64,000 nt of DNA from positions 1-64,000 of the forward strand of contig JBEULL010000019.1 in the NCBI GenBank assembly GCA_041287365.1, written 5' to 3'. The stretch comes from JAQVIJ01 sp041287365. GTDB lineage: Bacteria; Desulfobacterota; Dissulfuribacteria; Dissulfuribacterales; DYLC01. Under the pieces are notes generated by a model. It ran no database searches and was not told the origin of the DNA. It saw only the letters and a list, made by a program, of their open reading frames with translations. The position numbers were made by a program, and so were the translations under genes. This document shows, piece after piece, positions 34,427 through 44,119 of this stretch. How positions within the stretch are numbered: the stretch's first letter is position 1; every line of letters begins with the position of its first letter.

Positions 34427-35323
34427 ATGAAAGGTATCATTTTGGCCGGAGGTTCCGGCACAAGGCTCTATCCGCTTACTCTTTCCATAAGCAAGCAACT
34501 CATGCCCATCTACGACAAACCCATGATATATTACCCCATCTCCACATTGATGCTTGCAGGCATTCGTGAGATTTTGCTCATCACTACACCCAACGACATG
34601 CCGCTCTTTCAAAATCTCCTGAAGGATGGAAGCCAGTGGGGTATTTCTATTTCATATGCCGAGCAGCCGCGGCCTGAGGGTCTGGCCCAGGCGTTTATCA
34701 TCGGTGAGGACTTCATTCAAGACGAAACCGTGTGTCTGATCCTTGGTGACAATATATTTTACGGTCATGGATTGGGAGAGGTGCTGGCTCGGGCCGCCAT
34801 GCTTCAAATGGGTGCGATGGTCTTTGGTTATTATGTCAAGGACCCGCAGCGCTACGGTGTGGTGAGTTTTGACGAATGCGGAAACGTGACGGACATAGAA
34901 GAAAAACCACGAAATCCAAGGTCCAATTATGCGGTCACCGGGCTTTATTTTTACGATAATCAGGTGATCGAGGTCGCCAAAGGCATCAGACCGTCAGCCC
35001 GAGGGGAACTGGAGATCACCGATGTCAACAAGGCATATCTGAGGCGGAATGCGCTGACTGTGGAGCGTCTGGGCAGGGGTGTGGCATGGTTGGATACAGG
35101 CACCCATGCCTCGCTTCTGGATGCATCCAATTTTGTGCGCATCGTGGAGGAGCGGCAGGGATTGAAGATCTGTTGTCCTGAGGAGATCGCCTTCAAGATG
35201 GGTTATATCGACGCCGCCCGATTGGAACGATTGGCCGAGCCCCTGTCCAAGAGCGCCTATGGTGAATATCTTATGAGGCTCATTCAAAAAAATGAATCTT
35301 CTAATCCTGAGATATTATTCTGA
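34427..35323 (+). CDS. rfbA: Glucose-1-phosphate thymidylyltransferase
   Basis: The protein has 298 residues and opens with KGIILAGGSGTRLYPLT (nucleotidyltransferase loop) followed by SKQLMPIYDKPMIYYP and LGDNIFYGHG. It makes dTDP-glucose from dTTP and glucose-1-phosphate, the first step of dTDP-L-rhamnose synthesis. The full set follows in the order rfbA, rfbC, rfbD, rfbB, all on the plus strand, for O-antigen or other surface polysaccharides. Confidence 0.96.
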   Translation: MKGIILAGGSGTRLYPLTLSISKQLMPIYDKPMIYYPISTLMLAGIREILLITTPNDMPLFQNLLKDGSQWGISISYAEQPRPEGLAQAFIIGEDFIQDETVCLILGDNIFYGHGLGEVLARAAMLQMGAMVFGYYVKDPQRYGVVSFDECGNVTDIEEKPRNPRSNYAVTGLYFYDNQVIEVAKGIRPSARGELEITDVNKAYLRRNALTVERLGRGVAWLDTGTHASLLDASNFVRIVEERQGLKICCPEEIAFKMGYIDAARLERLAEPLSKSAYGEYLMRLIQKNESSNPEILF

Positions 35324-35369
35324 TACGTCGATGTTTCCAACTGTGGTTTTGAACAGGGGTTGATACACT

Positions 35370-35915
35370 ATGAATTTTATACCTACGGAAATCCCTGATG
35401 TAGTCATCGTAGAACCTCGTGTCTTTGCAGACGAGCGTGGTTTTTTCATGGAGACCTGGCACAAGGAGAAGTTTTTGAAGGGCGGTATCGATGCAGATTT
35501 TTTGCAAGACAATCACAGCCGTTCCATGCAGGGGATTTTGCGGGGCCTGCACTATCAGATCGAAAGACAACAGGGGAAGCTGGTCAGAGTAATTTTTGGT
35601 GAGGTATATGATGTTGCCGTGGATATCCGCAGGGACTCTCCCACCTTTGGGAAATGGGTCGGCTTTTATCTATCCGCTGAAAACAAACGGATGCTCTGGA
35701 TTCCGCCGGGTTTTGCCCATGGATTTTATGTGACCAGTGAGGCAGCGGAAGTTGTCTATAAGTGTACGGATTTTTATGCCCCTGAATATGAACGGGCAAT
35801 TATTTGGAATGATACGCGATTAGGAATCGATTGGCCCCTTGTAAACGGTGCACCTCCATCATTGTCAGCCAAGGACGCCAGGGCGGCAAGGTTTGATGAG
35901 GCGGAATTGCCATGA
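35370..35915 (+). CDS. rfbC: dTDP-4-dehydrorhamnose 3,5-epimerase
   Basis: The protein has 181 residues. Cupin-fold family motifs are ERGFFMETW, QDNHSRSMQGILRGLHYQ (catalytic His), KLVRVIFGEVYDVAVDIRRDSPTFGKW, and the late PPGFAHGFYV. The enzyme epimerises C3 and C5 of the keto-sugar. It overlaps rfbD by 4 bases (ATGA), which suggests translational coupling. Confidence 0.95.
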   Translation: MNFIPTEIPDVVIVEPRVFADERGFFMETWHKEKFLKGGIDADFLQDNHSRSMQGILRGLHYQIERQQGKLVRVIFGEVYDVAVDIRRDSPTFGKWVGFYLSAENKRMLWIPPGFAHGFYVTSEAAEVVYKCTDFYAPEYERAIIWNDTRLGIDWPLVNGAPPSLSAKDARAARFDEAELP

Positions 35916-36796
35916 GATTACGGGTATTGATCATAGGCAGACACGGACAGCTCGCCCACGAACTCGCGAGGACAGCCCCTGATGGTGTCGAGTTTCAGGC
36001 CATCTCCTCCGCTGAGTTGAATATCTCAAATGAACAAGATGTGACTGATTGTGTCACTCTCCATAGACCGCAGTTTGTTATCAACACAGCCGCATACACA
36101 CAGGTGGACAAGGCTGAAACCGAGACAGAAAGGGCATTTACCGTCAATGCCCAAGGGGTTTTGCATCTGGCAAAGGCATGTAATGCCATCGACGCCAGGT
36201 TGATTCATATTTCAACGGATTTCGTGTTCGACGGTGCCAAATCTTCTCCCTATCTGCCCTCAGATACTCCAAATCCCATGAGTGTATATGGCAAAAGCAA
36301 ACTCGAGGGCGAAAGACTGGCTCAGCATGTGCTCCCTGGTGAGAAACTGTTGATTCTGCGCACATCCTGGCTTTATTCCAGTCATGGTCATAATTTTGTA
36401 AAGACCATGCTCAAACTTGCCGCCACTCGAAATGAGCTTCGAGTGGTGTGCGATCAGGTGGGTTCGCCCACATGGGCACATGATTTGGCTTATGCCGTTT
36501 GGAATGCCGTAAAACACGAAGAGATTTGTGGTATCCATCACTTTAGCAATGCAGGCGTTGCGAGCTGGTATGATTTGGCCGTGGCTGTGATGGAAGAGGC
36601 GGTTGATGTCGGGCTTTTGCCAGCAAAACCCGCTGTATTACCCATTCTAACCGAGGCATACCCAACTCCTGCCAAACGTCCTTCTTACAGCGTGTTGAAT
36701 TGCTTCAATACCTGGGGACAATTGGGCGTTACACCAAAACACTGGCGCAAGGGCCTTAGAAATATGCTTGTTGAACTGAAAGGAATGAATTCATGA
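35912..36796 (+). CDS. rfbD: dTDP-4-dehydrorhamnose reductase
   Basis: The protein has 294 residues. Its N-terminal dinucleotide loop reads IIGRHGQLAHELA (GxxGQLG-like with Arg and His changes), then NTAAYTQVDKAETE, THFVFDG-like ISTDFVFDGAKSS and the catalytic YGKSKLEGE (YxxxK). It reduces the 4-keto group to yield dTDP-L-rhamnose, using NADPH. It overlaps rfbB by 4 bases. Confidence 0.94.
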   Translation: MRLRVLIIGRHGQLAHELARTAPDGVEFQAISSAELNISNEQDVTDCVTLHRPQFVINTAAYTQVDKAETETERAFTVNAQGVLHLAKACNAIDARLIHISTDFVFDGAKSSPYLPSDTPNPMSVYGKSKLEGERLAQHVLPGEKLLILRTSWLYSSHGHNFVKTMLKLAATRNELRVVCDQVGSPTWAHDLAYAVWNAVKHEEICGIHHFSNAGVASWYDLAVAVMEEAVDVGLLPAKPAVLPILTEAYPTPAKRPSYSVLNCFNTWGQLGVTPKHWRKGLRNMLVELKGMNS

Positions 36797-37848
36797 GAAG
36801 ACTGATGATCACAGGCGGTGCCGGCTTTATTGGCGCCAATTTCGTGCACTACTGGCTGAAACACCACGGAGATGATTTTGTGCTGGTGCTGGACAAGCTA
36901 ACTTATGCGGGAAATCCGGACAACCTTAATGGCCTCGATGCAAGCCCCAATTTTAGATTTGTTAGGGGTGACATCTGTAATTTTGAACTGGTGGAATATC
37001 TGTTGCGGGAATACGAAATCGATACGATAGTCCACTTTGCGGCCGAATCCCATGTAGATCGTTCCGTAACAGGCCCGGATGCCTTTGTGCAGACCAATGT
37101 CATGGGCACACACAGCCTTCTGAAGGCGGCAAGGGCTGTTTGGCTGAGTGGCAAGGCAGTTTCTCATCGTTTTCATCACATCTCCACAGACGAGGTCTAT
37201 GGCTCTCTTGGTCCTGATGACCCTGCCTTTAGTGAAAACACACCCTATGCACCCAACTCACCATATTCTGCTTCCAAGGCCGCATCGGATCACCTGGTGC
37301 GCTCTTATGGCCATACCTATGGCCTGAATTACACCATAAGCAACTGTTCCAATAACTTTGGGCCATATCAGTTTCCAGAAAAGCTCATTCCATTGTCCAT
37401 TATTAATATTCTGCTGGGAAGGCCCATTCCAGTCTATGGAGACGGTCAAAACGTGCGGGATTGGTTATATGTGGAAGACCATTGCGTGGGCCTGGACTTG
37501 ATTTTACAAAAGGCGAGCCACGGTGAAGTCTATAACATAGGAGGTAACAACCAATGGCGCAATCTGGAGCTCATTCGACTTTTGTGCAGGCACCTCAATG
37601 AATTTTTTGCAAAAGATTCGAGCATGAAAGAGCGTTTTCCTGGCTCACCTTGTGCTCGAAATGAATCAGCCGAGAGCCTGATCACCTTTGTAAAGGACAG
37701 GCCTGGGCATGACCGCCGCTATGCCATAGATGCATCTAAGATGGAACGGGAGCTGGAATTTCGTGTTAGCCGCGACTTTTCAACTGCACTTAAAAAAACT
37801 ATTTCGTGGTATCTGCAAAACGAGGGCTGGTGGCGCAAACTGTTGTAA
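36793..37848 (+). CDS. rfbB: dTDP-glucose 4,6-dehydratase
   Basis: The protein has 351 residues with an NAD-binding loop GGAGFIGANFVHY, the HFAAESHVDRSV signature, STDEVYGSL, and the YSASKAASDHLV catalytic Tyr-Lys pair. Later GDGQNVRDWLYVEDH matches the substrate end. Near 37610-37690 an extra stretch (AKDSSMKERFPGSPCARNESAESLI) interrupts the standard C-terminal region, a mild length difference. It catalyses the second pathway step although it is last in gene order. Confidence 0.95.
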   Translation: MRRLMITGGAGFIGANFVHYWLKHHGDDFVLVLDKLTYAGNPDNLNGLDASPNFRFVRGDICNFELVEYLLREYEIDTIVHFAAESHVDRSVTGPDAFVQTNVMGTHSLLKAARAVWLSGKAVSHRFHHISTDEVYGSLGPDDPAFSENTPYAPNSPYSASKAASDHLVRSYGHTYGLNYTISNCSNNFGPYQFPEKLIPLSIINILLGRPIPVYGDGQNVRDWLYVEDHCVGLDLILQKASHGEVYNIGGNNQWRNLELIRLLCRHLNEFFAKDSSMKERFPGSPCARNESAESLITFVKDRPGHDRRYAIDASKMERELEFRVSRDFSTALKKTISWYLQNEGWWRKLL

Positions 37849-37927
37849 TACAGACCTTGCCAGGCCCTGGCGACTTTTTCTTTGTTTTTCCCAAGGTAAT
37901 TGCATCAAAAAAACAGATTCAGTCGCA

Positions 37928-37956
37928 TTGACACGGCCTGTATGCGACATTAACTT
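37928..37956 (+). promoter_or_regulatory. Candidate promoter upstream of grpE
   Basis: TTGACA (37928-37933), a 17-bp spacer, then TAACTT (37951-37956), 55 bp before the grpE ATG. I saw no CIRCE inverted repeat, so heat-shock control is not evident from sequence. Confidence 0.35.
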
Positions 37957-38011
37957 TCCTGCGCCATCAAGGGTTTTATAGTTTTTTATCTAACGGAGTG
38001 TGTGAAAATCT

Positions 38012-38548
38012 ATGACCGAAACAGAAAAAAAGGATTCAATTCAAGTTGATGAGATCGAAAATACTGCATCTTCAGAGCTCGCCGAATGTCTGGAGCAATT
38101 GGCTCAGAAAGAGGCGGAATTGAAGGCTTGTCAGGACAAGATGCTGCGTCTGGCAGCTGAATTTGAAAATTTCAAGAAACGCATGGAGCGTGAAAAGACC
38201 GAGCATATCAAATACGCCCTAGAATCCTTTGTGGTGGAGCTTCTGCCGTTTCTCGACAATTTGGAGAGGGCGATAATGGCGGCCAAGGATACGAAAGACA
38301 TCGATAAGTTGGTCGAGGGTCTTGAGTTGAGTCTTTCCAGTTATTCCAAGGTGTTGGAGGCGTTCGGCCTAAAAAATCTTGCAGCTCAGGGGCTTCCTTT
38401 CGATCCGTCCATTCATGAAGCGGTATGCGTGGAGCACAGCGAAGAGCATGACGATGGAGCGGTGGTAAGGGAACTCATGAAGGGTTATGTTCTGAACGAC
38501 AAGGTGATTCGTCCGGCCAAAGTGATTGTCTGCAAGAAAAAATGTTGA
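38012..38548 (+). CDS. grpE: Nucleotide exchange factor GrpE
   Basis: The protein has 178 residues: an acidic N-terminus, a long coiled coil (residues about 25-75: AECLEQLAQKEAELKACQDKMLRLAAEFENFKKRME), then FVVELLPFLDNLERAI and a C-terminal beta domain (FDPSIHEAVCVEHSEEHDDGAVVRELMKGYVLNDKVIRPAKVIV). It releases ADP from DnaK. The dnaK gene follows 90 bp later; dnaJ is not in the window. Confidence 0.96.
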   Translation: MTETEKKDSIQVDEIENTASSELAECLEQLAQKEAELKACQDKMLRLAAEFENFKKRMEREKTEHIKYALESFVVELLPFLDNLERAIMAAKDTKDIDKLVEGLELSLSSYSKVLEAFGLKNLAAQGLPFDPSIHEAVCVEHSEEHDDGAVVRELMKGYVLNDKVIRPAKVIVCKKKC

Positions 38549-38638
38549 TTGGAGTATGGACAAATCAAAACTGATGCTTAAGTTAACCAACAGATTCGGA
38601 TTGCAAAATTTATAGTATAATTTCAGGAGGATAATAAT

Positions 38639-40561
38639 ATGGGCAAGATTATAGGAATCGATCTGGGCACAACCAACTCGTGTGTCGCCATCATGGAGGG
38701 TGGGGACCCCAAGGTTCTTACAAATGCGGAAGGCGGGCGCACTACTCCGTCTGTGGTGGCCTTTACGGATAAAGGCGAGAGGCTTATCGGTATGCTGGCC
38801 AGAAGACAGGCCGTTACCAATTCCGAGAATACAGTGTTTGCGGTAAAACGCCTAATCGGTCGTAAATTCACGGACAAAGAGGTTCAGCGGTCCAAAGGTA
38901 TCGTGTCATATAAGATCGTTGAAGGTCCAAACGGCGACGCCTATGTGGAATTGAGGGGCAAACAATACAGCCCCGCCGAGGTATCGGCCATGATCCTCAC
39001 CAAGATGAAGCAGACCGCCGAGGAATATCTGGGCGAGAAGGTGACGGACGCTGTCATAACGGTTCCTGCATACTTCAACGACAGTCAGCGTCAGGCCACT
39101 AAGGATGCAGGCCGTATAGCTGGTCTGAATGTACTGCGCATCATAAACGAGCCAACAGCCGCCTCTTTAGCCTATGGTCTGGACAAGAAAAAGGACGAGA
39201 AGATAGCGGTCTTTGACCTGGGTGGCGGCACATTCGACATCTCCATTTTGGAACTGGGAGATGGTGTATTTGAGGTTAAGGCCACCAACGGCGATACCTT
39301 TTTGGGTGGTGAGGACTTCGACCTCCGTATCGTTAACTGGCTGGCGGATGAGTTCAAGAAGGAAAACGGAATTGATCTGCGCCAAGACAGAATGGCATTG
39401 CAGCGCCTGAAAGAGGCGGCTGAAAAGGCCAAATGTGAGCTTTCCACCACTACCGAGACCGAGATCAATCTTCCGTTCATCACCGCCGACGCCTCCGGGC
39501 CAAAGCATCTGGTGGTCAAACTGACCAGGTCTAAACTCGAGGCATTGGTGGAAGACCTTATCGAGCGTGTTGTGCCTCCATGCATGACCGCGCTCAAGGA
39601 TGCCGGTCTGACGGCAGCGGACATAGACGAGGTGATTCTGGTGGGTGGCATGACTCGTATGCCTCGTGTGCAGCAGAAGGTCAAGGAGATATTCGGCAAG
39701 GAGCCCCATAAAGGCGTCAATCCTGATGAGGTCGTGGCCATTGGAGCCGCTATTCAGGGTGCGGTGCTGTCCGGCGAGGTGAAGGATGTGCTTCTGCTGG
39801 ATGTAACGCCGCTTTCTCTGGGTATCGAGACATTGGGCGGCGTCATGACCAAACTTATAGAGAAGAACACCACTATTCCGACTCGTAAGAGCCAGGTGTT
39901 CACCACGGCTGCCGACAATCAGAATGCCGTCACCATTCATGTATTGCAGGGTGAACGGGAGATGGCCTCAGATAACAAGACCATCGGTCGTTTTGAACTG
40001 GTAGGCATACCTCCCGCACCTCGTGGTGTGCCGCAGATCGAGGTTACCTTCGATATAGATGCAAACGGCATTTTGAATGTCTCAGCCAAGGATTTGGCTA
40101 CGGGCAAGGAGCAGTCCATTCGCATTCAGGCCTCCAGCGGTTTGACTGAGGAAGAGATCAAAAAGATGGTGAAAGAGGCCGAGCTTCACGCTGAAGAAGA
40201 TAAAAAACGTAAGGAGCTGGCCGATGCCCGCAATCATGCCGACAGCCTGATCTATTCCACTGAAAAGAGCCTGGCAGATCTGGGAGACAAGGTGGATGAG
40301 GCCACAAGGCAGCAGATTCAAGACAAGATCGCTGCCCTTAAAAAGGCCATGGAAGGCGAAGACCCTGCTGCCATTCGCAGAGCGCAAGATGACTTGATGC
40401 AGGCCTCTCATAAGTTGGCTGAGATGATGTATCAAAAGGCGTCACAGGCCTCAGGGGCTGGTGCTGCCGGCTGTCAAAGCGGGACATGCGGCAGCGAAGG
40501 TCAGAAGAAGTCAGGTGGTGACGATGTGATAGATGCCGATTTTGAAGAGGTCAAGAAATAA
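38639..40561 (+). CDS. dnaK: Chaperone DnaK (Hsp70)
   Basis: The protein has 640 residues. It has a phosphate-binding loop IGIDLGTTNSCVAIMEGG, VPAYFNDSQRQATKDAG, DLGGGTFDISIL and the GGMTRMPRVQ loop in the ATPase domain, then the substrate-binding domain from about residue 385 and the helical lid. A C-terminal tail with CQSGTCGSEGQ and ending EEVKK replaces the usual Gly-rich EEVKDKK end and holds two Cys. A strong AGGAGG site lies 8 bases before the ATG. Confidence 0.97.
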   Translation: MGKIIGIDLGTTNSCVAIMEGGDPKVLTNAEGGRTTPSVVAFTDKGERLIGMLARRQAVTNSENTVFAVKRLIGRKFTDKEVQRSKGIVSYKIVEGPNGDAYVELRGKQYSPAEVSAMILTKMKQTAEEYLGEKVTDAVITVPAYFNDSQRQATKDAGRIAGLNVLRIINEPTAASLAYGLDKKKDEKIAVFDLGGGTFDISILELGDGVFEVKATNGDTFLGGEDFDLRIVNWLADEFKKENGIDLRQDRMALQRLKEAAEKAKCELSTTTETEINLPFITADASGPKHLVVKLTRSKLEALVEDLIERVVPPCMTALKDAGLTAADIDEVILVGGMTRMPRVQQKVKEIFGKEPHKGVNPDEVVAIGAAIQGAVLSGEVKDVLLLDVTPLSLGIETLGGVMTKLIEKNTTIPTRKSQVFTTAADNQNAVTIHVLQGEREMASDNKTIGRFELVGIPPAPRGVPQIEVTFDIDANGILNVSAKDLATGKEQSIRIQASSGLTEEEIKKMVKEAELHAEEDKKRKELADARNHADSLIYSTEKSLADLGDKVDEATRQQIQDKIAALKKAMEGEDPAAIRRAQDDLMQASHKLAEMMYQKASQASGAGAAGCQSGTCGSEGQKKSGGDDVIDADFEEVKK

Positions 40562-40589
40562 TTAAGGCCTCTCTCATAACAGAAGGCAA

Positions 40590-40618
40590 GGGGGCGCAAA
40601 AAGCGCCCCCTTTTTTTT
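40590..40618 (+). terminator. Rho-independent terminator after dnaK
   Basis: A perfect 8-bp G/C stem GGGGGCGC/GCGCCCCC with loop AAAAA (40590-40610) and eight T residues (40611-40618) follows 28 bases after the dnaK stop. A very strong terminator for the grpE-dnaK unit; on the other strand it also lies close to the end of the receptor gene that stops at 40652. Confidence 0.93.
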
Positions 40619-40651
40619 GTTGAAGTTGTCATGCTGGTTTTGGCTGTAGTT

Positions 40652-42862
40652 TTATTTGAAGCTCAGCGACAGGCTCAACATGGCCGTAAATGGTGCACCT
40701 GCATAATAAGATGTCGTGCCTTGGCGGCTGTCATCTGATGCATTGATGATGGAGATATATTTTTTGTCAAAGATGTTGTCCAGTTCCAGAGAGACCTTGA
40801 GCTCGTCTGCATACCAGACCTTTTTGCGAATGTAGTCCAGCTTCATGTCAGCGGTCCAGTAAGAGCTGACCTCTTCCTTGTGTTCCGTATCTCCATAGCG
40901 TTTACCAATATATGTGAATATGGGCGAGAATTGAAAGTCGCCGTATTTGTAAATGGCGCCTGTCTTGAGCATAAAACGCGGCACATCCACCACTTGTTTG
41001 TCCTTTGCATGAAGTGTCTTTCCCATGTAAGTGATATCGTCGTCATAGGTGAGCCATGTGCAGGTTGGATTGATAAAAAATGTCAGATATTCAGAGAGAT
41101 AGACATTGGCTGGGATTTCCAGGCCATAGCCTGTGGCCTCTCCGATGTTTTGCTGATAGTTGAGATTTACGCGCGAATCATACACGGTTGTAAGCAGGTT
41201 TTTGTGTTTGCTGAAAAATAGAGTGGGCGAGATGTCGAATCGCTCACCTTGATACCTCATGCCTATGTCGATGTTGTCCGAGGTTTCTATGTCATAGCCG
41301 TCAAAGAGATCGTTTAGATCGATGCCTTGTTTCTGAAAAACGGCCCTATTGCTGTTATAAAGGGATACAAGGGGCATATAGGCATAGGGCCTTATGAAAT
41401 TTTTGCCATATCTGGCTGAAAATTGTAATTCTTTGGAATGATTATAGGCGATTCCTGCTGTGGGAAGCCAGATGTCGTAATCAGTGGATGTTCTATCGAG
41501 GTCAGCGGCTCTAATGAGCTTGTATGGATTTGTCTTGTCGGAGACATAGCCCACTTGATATGGCTCTTTGTAATAAAAATACTTGAGCCCTACCTGCATG
41601 TCAAAATCTCCCATTTTCCCCGCTATCTTTATGTACGGGCTCTCTACCTCGTTGTCATCGGCTCCTCCACGCAACAATGCACCGTATCCGGCATACTGAA
41701 GCCCGTTTTTTGTAAGGCTGTAGTTTTGGGATGTGAGGTCCCATTTGCTCAATTCGCCAAGCCAGCCAATGGATGCAGAAAAGGTCTTTATATCGTATGT
41801 GAGGTCAGCAATCATGCCTCGTCGTTCTATGTCTCTAATGCGTTGTTGCACCATGGGTTTTGCCCCTGATACACCGCTCCAGATGGTCGCATCCTCCTGC
41901 GAGAAATAGGGTTTGATAGTGGCGGTAATGGCCTCTGTGGGTCTGAACTCACCTATCCAGAAGATGTCTTTGTTGGTAAAGGAAGATGTGTTGTATTTAA
42001 AGTAGTTGATATCACGCGCCAAATCGCCTGTCAGGTGAGAAAGGTAATCCAGACTGCGATTGCGGTTCAAAAGGCGAGTCTCTGCATAGGTGAGGGGTCT
42101 GTAGTTGTCCTGATCAGTATCGTTATAGTTGGCCCACATCTTGATTTGAAACCTGTCGCCAATGGGCTGAACTGCCGTCAAATTGGCATTTTGCCTTGGA
42201 CCAGTGTCTCCTGGGCCTTTCCAGTTGTCCATTTGACTGTTGGAGTAAGAGGCCGAAAGCCTGGTCTGTGTGCTGGGAATCTCTCCAGAATCCAGGCGCA
42301 CGAAGCTGCGCAGATATTCAAAGGAACCAATGGATTGAGACAGCACCGCCTTTCTGTCCTTTTGTGCCCACAATGGCTCCAGCTCTATGGCGCCGCCCCT
42401 GTTTCCAACACCTGTGCCCAGATTGGCAGGGGTTGGGCCCTTGTAAAGCGATACGGTTTCCATGTTTTCCAGGTCATAGATGTAGTCACGCGGGCCCATG
42501 GGATTTCCTCCGTAATTGGGCACGCCGGAGACGGTCATGCTGGAGAGATAGCCTCTGACCCCTCTCACTCGCATGTTTTTCTGTTCTGCCGAAAGACCGT
42601 AGGGATCAGCAGCCTCCACACTGACGCCAGGAATCATGCTGACGGTTTCATAGACGCTGGATTTGCCCTTTTCTCCCAGAAGTTCCATGCCTTTTCGCGT
42701 GACTCCATCCCCTGTGTAGATGCTGTCTCCCACGGATTTCACCGGCATGAGAATGGGTTCAGCCTCCACATAAATCTCACCGATGCCTATCTCTTCCGCA
42801 TGAAGCTGTTGGCTCAAAAGCATACAGGCGGCGACGGCGGTTAGTGTTATTTTTTTTGGCAT
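40652..42862 (-). CDS. TonB-dependent outer-membrane receptor, FecA-like
   Basis: The protein has 736 residues. A signal peptide (PKKITLTAVAACMLLSQQLHA) is followed by the plug domain: GKSSVYETVSMIPGVSVE, MRVRGVRGYLSS, LENMETVSLYKGPTPANLGTGVGNRGGAIEL. The barrel ends with AMLSLSLSFK, an aromatic C-terminus recognised by the Bam machine. Its N-terminus lacks the FecA signalling extension. It is divergent from the importer genes starting at 43031, and the 168-bp AT-rich gap between them holds shared control sites. The ligand is probably a ferric siderophore or similar chelate; no TonB set is encoded here, so the one at 11-13 kb may serve it. Confidence 0.93.
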   Translation of the reverse strand: MPKKITLTAVAACMLLSQQLHAEEIGIGEIYVEAEPILMPVKSVGDSIYTGDGVTRKGMELLGEKGKSSVYETVSMIPGVSVEAADPYGLSAEQKNMRVRGVRGYLSSMTVSGVPNYGGNPMGPRDYIYDLENMETVSLYKGPTPANLGTGVGNRGGAIELEPLWAQKDRKAVLSQSIGSFEYLRSFVRLDSGEIPSTQTRLSASYSNSQMDNWKGPGDTGPRQNANLTAVQPIGDRFQIKMWANYNDTDQDNYRPLTYAETRLLNRNRSLDYLSHLTGDLARDINYFKYNTSSFTNKDIFWIGEFRPTEAITATIKPYFSQEDATIWSGVSGAKPMVQQRIRDIERRGMIADLTYDIKTFSASIGWLGELSKWDLTSQNYSLTKNGLQYAGYGALLRGGADDNEVESPYIKIAGKMGDFDMQVGLKYFYYKEPYQVGYVSDKTNPYKLIRAADLDRTSTDYDIWLPTAGIAYNHSKELQFSARYGKNFIRPYAYMPLVSLYNSNRAVFQKQGIDLNDLFDGYDIETSDNIDIGMRYQGERFDISPTLFFSKHKNLLTTVYDSRVNLNYQQNIGEATGYGLEIPANVYLSEYLTFFINPTCTWLTYDDDITYMGKTLHAKDKQVVDVPRFMLKTGAIYKYGDFQFSPIFTYIGKRYGDTEHKEEVSSYWTADMKLDYIRKKVWYADELKVSLELDNIFDKKYISIINASDDSRQGTTSYYAGAPFTAMLSLSLSFK

Positions 42863-43030
42863 ACCTTGCTCCTCTCGTATATTTTATAAAAATAAGTAAC
42901 ATAAATGACGTGACGCTGTCAAGGTTTTGTATATATTTTTATTGTTTTTTTATGTTTTAAATGCTATTTTTATCAAAAATATATAGCCGATTGTCTTTCG
43001 AAATCGACCGGATACATTGCAGAGGTGAGC

Positions 43031-44119
43031 ATGATTCGAACATTTTATTTGCTTTTTTGCCTTTTGTGCCTTGCTGTCGGCGCAGCCACCGACTCGAATG
43101 CCGAGTCTGTCTCTGTGACAGATTCACTGCAACGTCGTGTGAAGACGCCTGTTCCTGTAAAGCGCATAGTGGCCATCGGCCCCGGCTGTTTACGGCTGGT
43201 GTGTTATATGCAAGCCCAGGGTTTGTTGGCTGGAGTTGAGGAGATAGAGCGGCGCAGGGCCATCGGCATCGCCCCCTATAACTTAGCCAATGCCGGTTTC
43301 AGGAATCTGCCCTCAGTAGGGCCTGGCGGCCCGAACGCCAGCCCTGACCATGAGAAGATAATGTCCCTGAAGCCCGATGTGATATTTCTTACCTATGCCG
43401 CCGACAGGTCACAGGCGGACGGCCTTCAGGAAAAAACAGGGATTCCGGTGGTGGTGCTGTCCTATGGTATAAATGCCTCCTTTGAAAAAGAGACGCTCTA
43501 CAGATCGTTGAACATTATGGGTATGGTGCTTGGCAGGGAAATGAGGGCGAATGCCATTATTCAATTCATGGAGAGTGCTTACAAGGAGCTCAATGCACGG
43601 ACCGCCGACATACCTCAAACTGAGCGTCCGTGTATCTATGTCGGAGGTATCAGCATGCGCGGAAACCATGGAATCGAGAGCACGCAGGCATATTTCCCGC
43701 CCCTTATGGCCATAAATGCAAGAAATCCGGTAAATGAGCTGGTCAAGAAGGGTATGCCTGTCACGGTGGACAAGGAGAAACTGCTGTTGTGGAATCCAGA
43801 CATACTCATCATAGACATGGGCGGCCTGGACCTGGTGCTGGCTGATTACGAAAAGAACACGGGTTTTTACAATCTTCTGAAGGCGGTCAGAGAAAGGCGG
43901 GTCTATATGGAACTTCCCTACAATTCCTATGCCACCAACGTGGAAAATGCCCTTATAGACGCCTATTGGCTGGCTAAACTGGCATATCCTGACAGATTTC
44001 AATATCTGGATATAGAGGAAAAGGCCGGTGAGATATATAGATTCTTTCTGGGATGCGGGCTGGTTGAAGAGATGAAAAAGGCCGGTTATTGGTTTCGGGA
44101 GGTCAAGTTGCATGATTGA
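43031..44119 (+). CDS. Periplasmic metal-chelate binding protein (FecB family)
   Basis: A ribosome site GAGGTGA precedes the ATG at 43031 (362 residues); a GTG at 43025 lies within it. An N-terminal signal peptide (FYLLFCLLCLAVGAATDSNA) is followed by the PF01497 fold with KTPVPVKRIVAIGPGCLR, LKPDVIFLTYAADRSQADGLQ and WNPDILIIDMGG. It overlaps the permease gene by 8 bases. It is only distantly similar to the binding protein at 7734, so the two uptake systems are not simple duplicates. Confidence 0.9.
   Translation: MIRTFYLLFCLLCLAVGAATDSNAESVSVTDSLQRRVKTPVPVKRIVAIGPGCLRLVCYMQAQGLLAGVEEIERRRAIGIAPYNLANAGFRNLPSVGPGGPNASPDHEKIMSLKPDVIFLTYAADRSQADGLQEKTGIPVVVLSYGINASFEKETLYRSLNIMGMVLGREMRANAIIQFMESAYKELNARTADIPQTERPCIYVGGISMRGNHGIESTQAYFPPLMAINARNPVNELVKKGMPVTVDKEKLLLWNPDILIIDMGGLDLVLADYEKNTGFYNLLKAVRERRVYMELPYNSYATNVENALIDAYWLAKLAYPDRFQYLDIEEKAGEIYRFFLGCGLVEEMKKAGYWFREVKLHD

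Noticed and set aside
37849..38011. CIRCE or sigma-32 type heat-shock control upstream of grpE
   Set aside because: No CIRCE inverted repeat and no clear sigma-32 promoter pattern could be seen in this gap.
42863..43030. Fur box in the divergent gap of the second uptake locus
   Set aside because: The gap is AT-rich but contains no convincing GATAATGATAATCATTATC-like palindrome.
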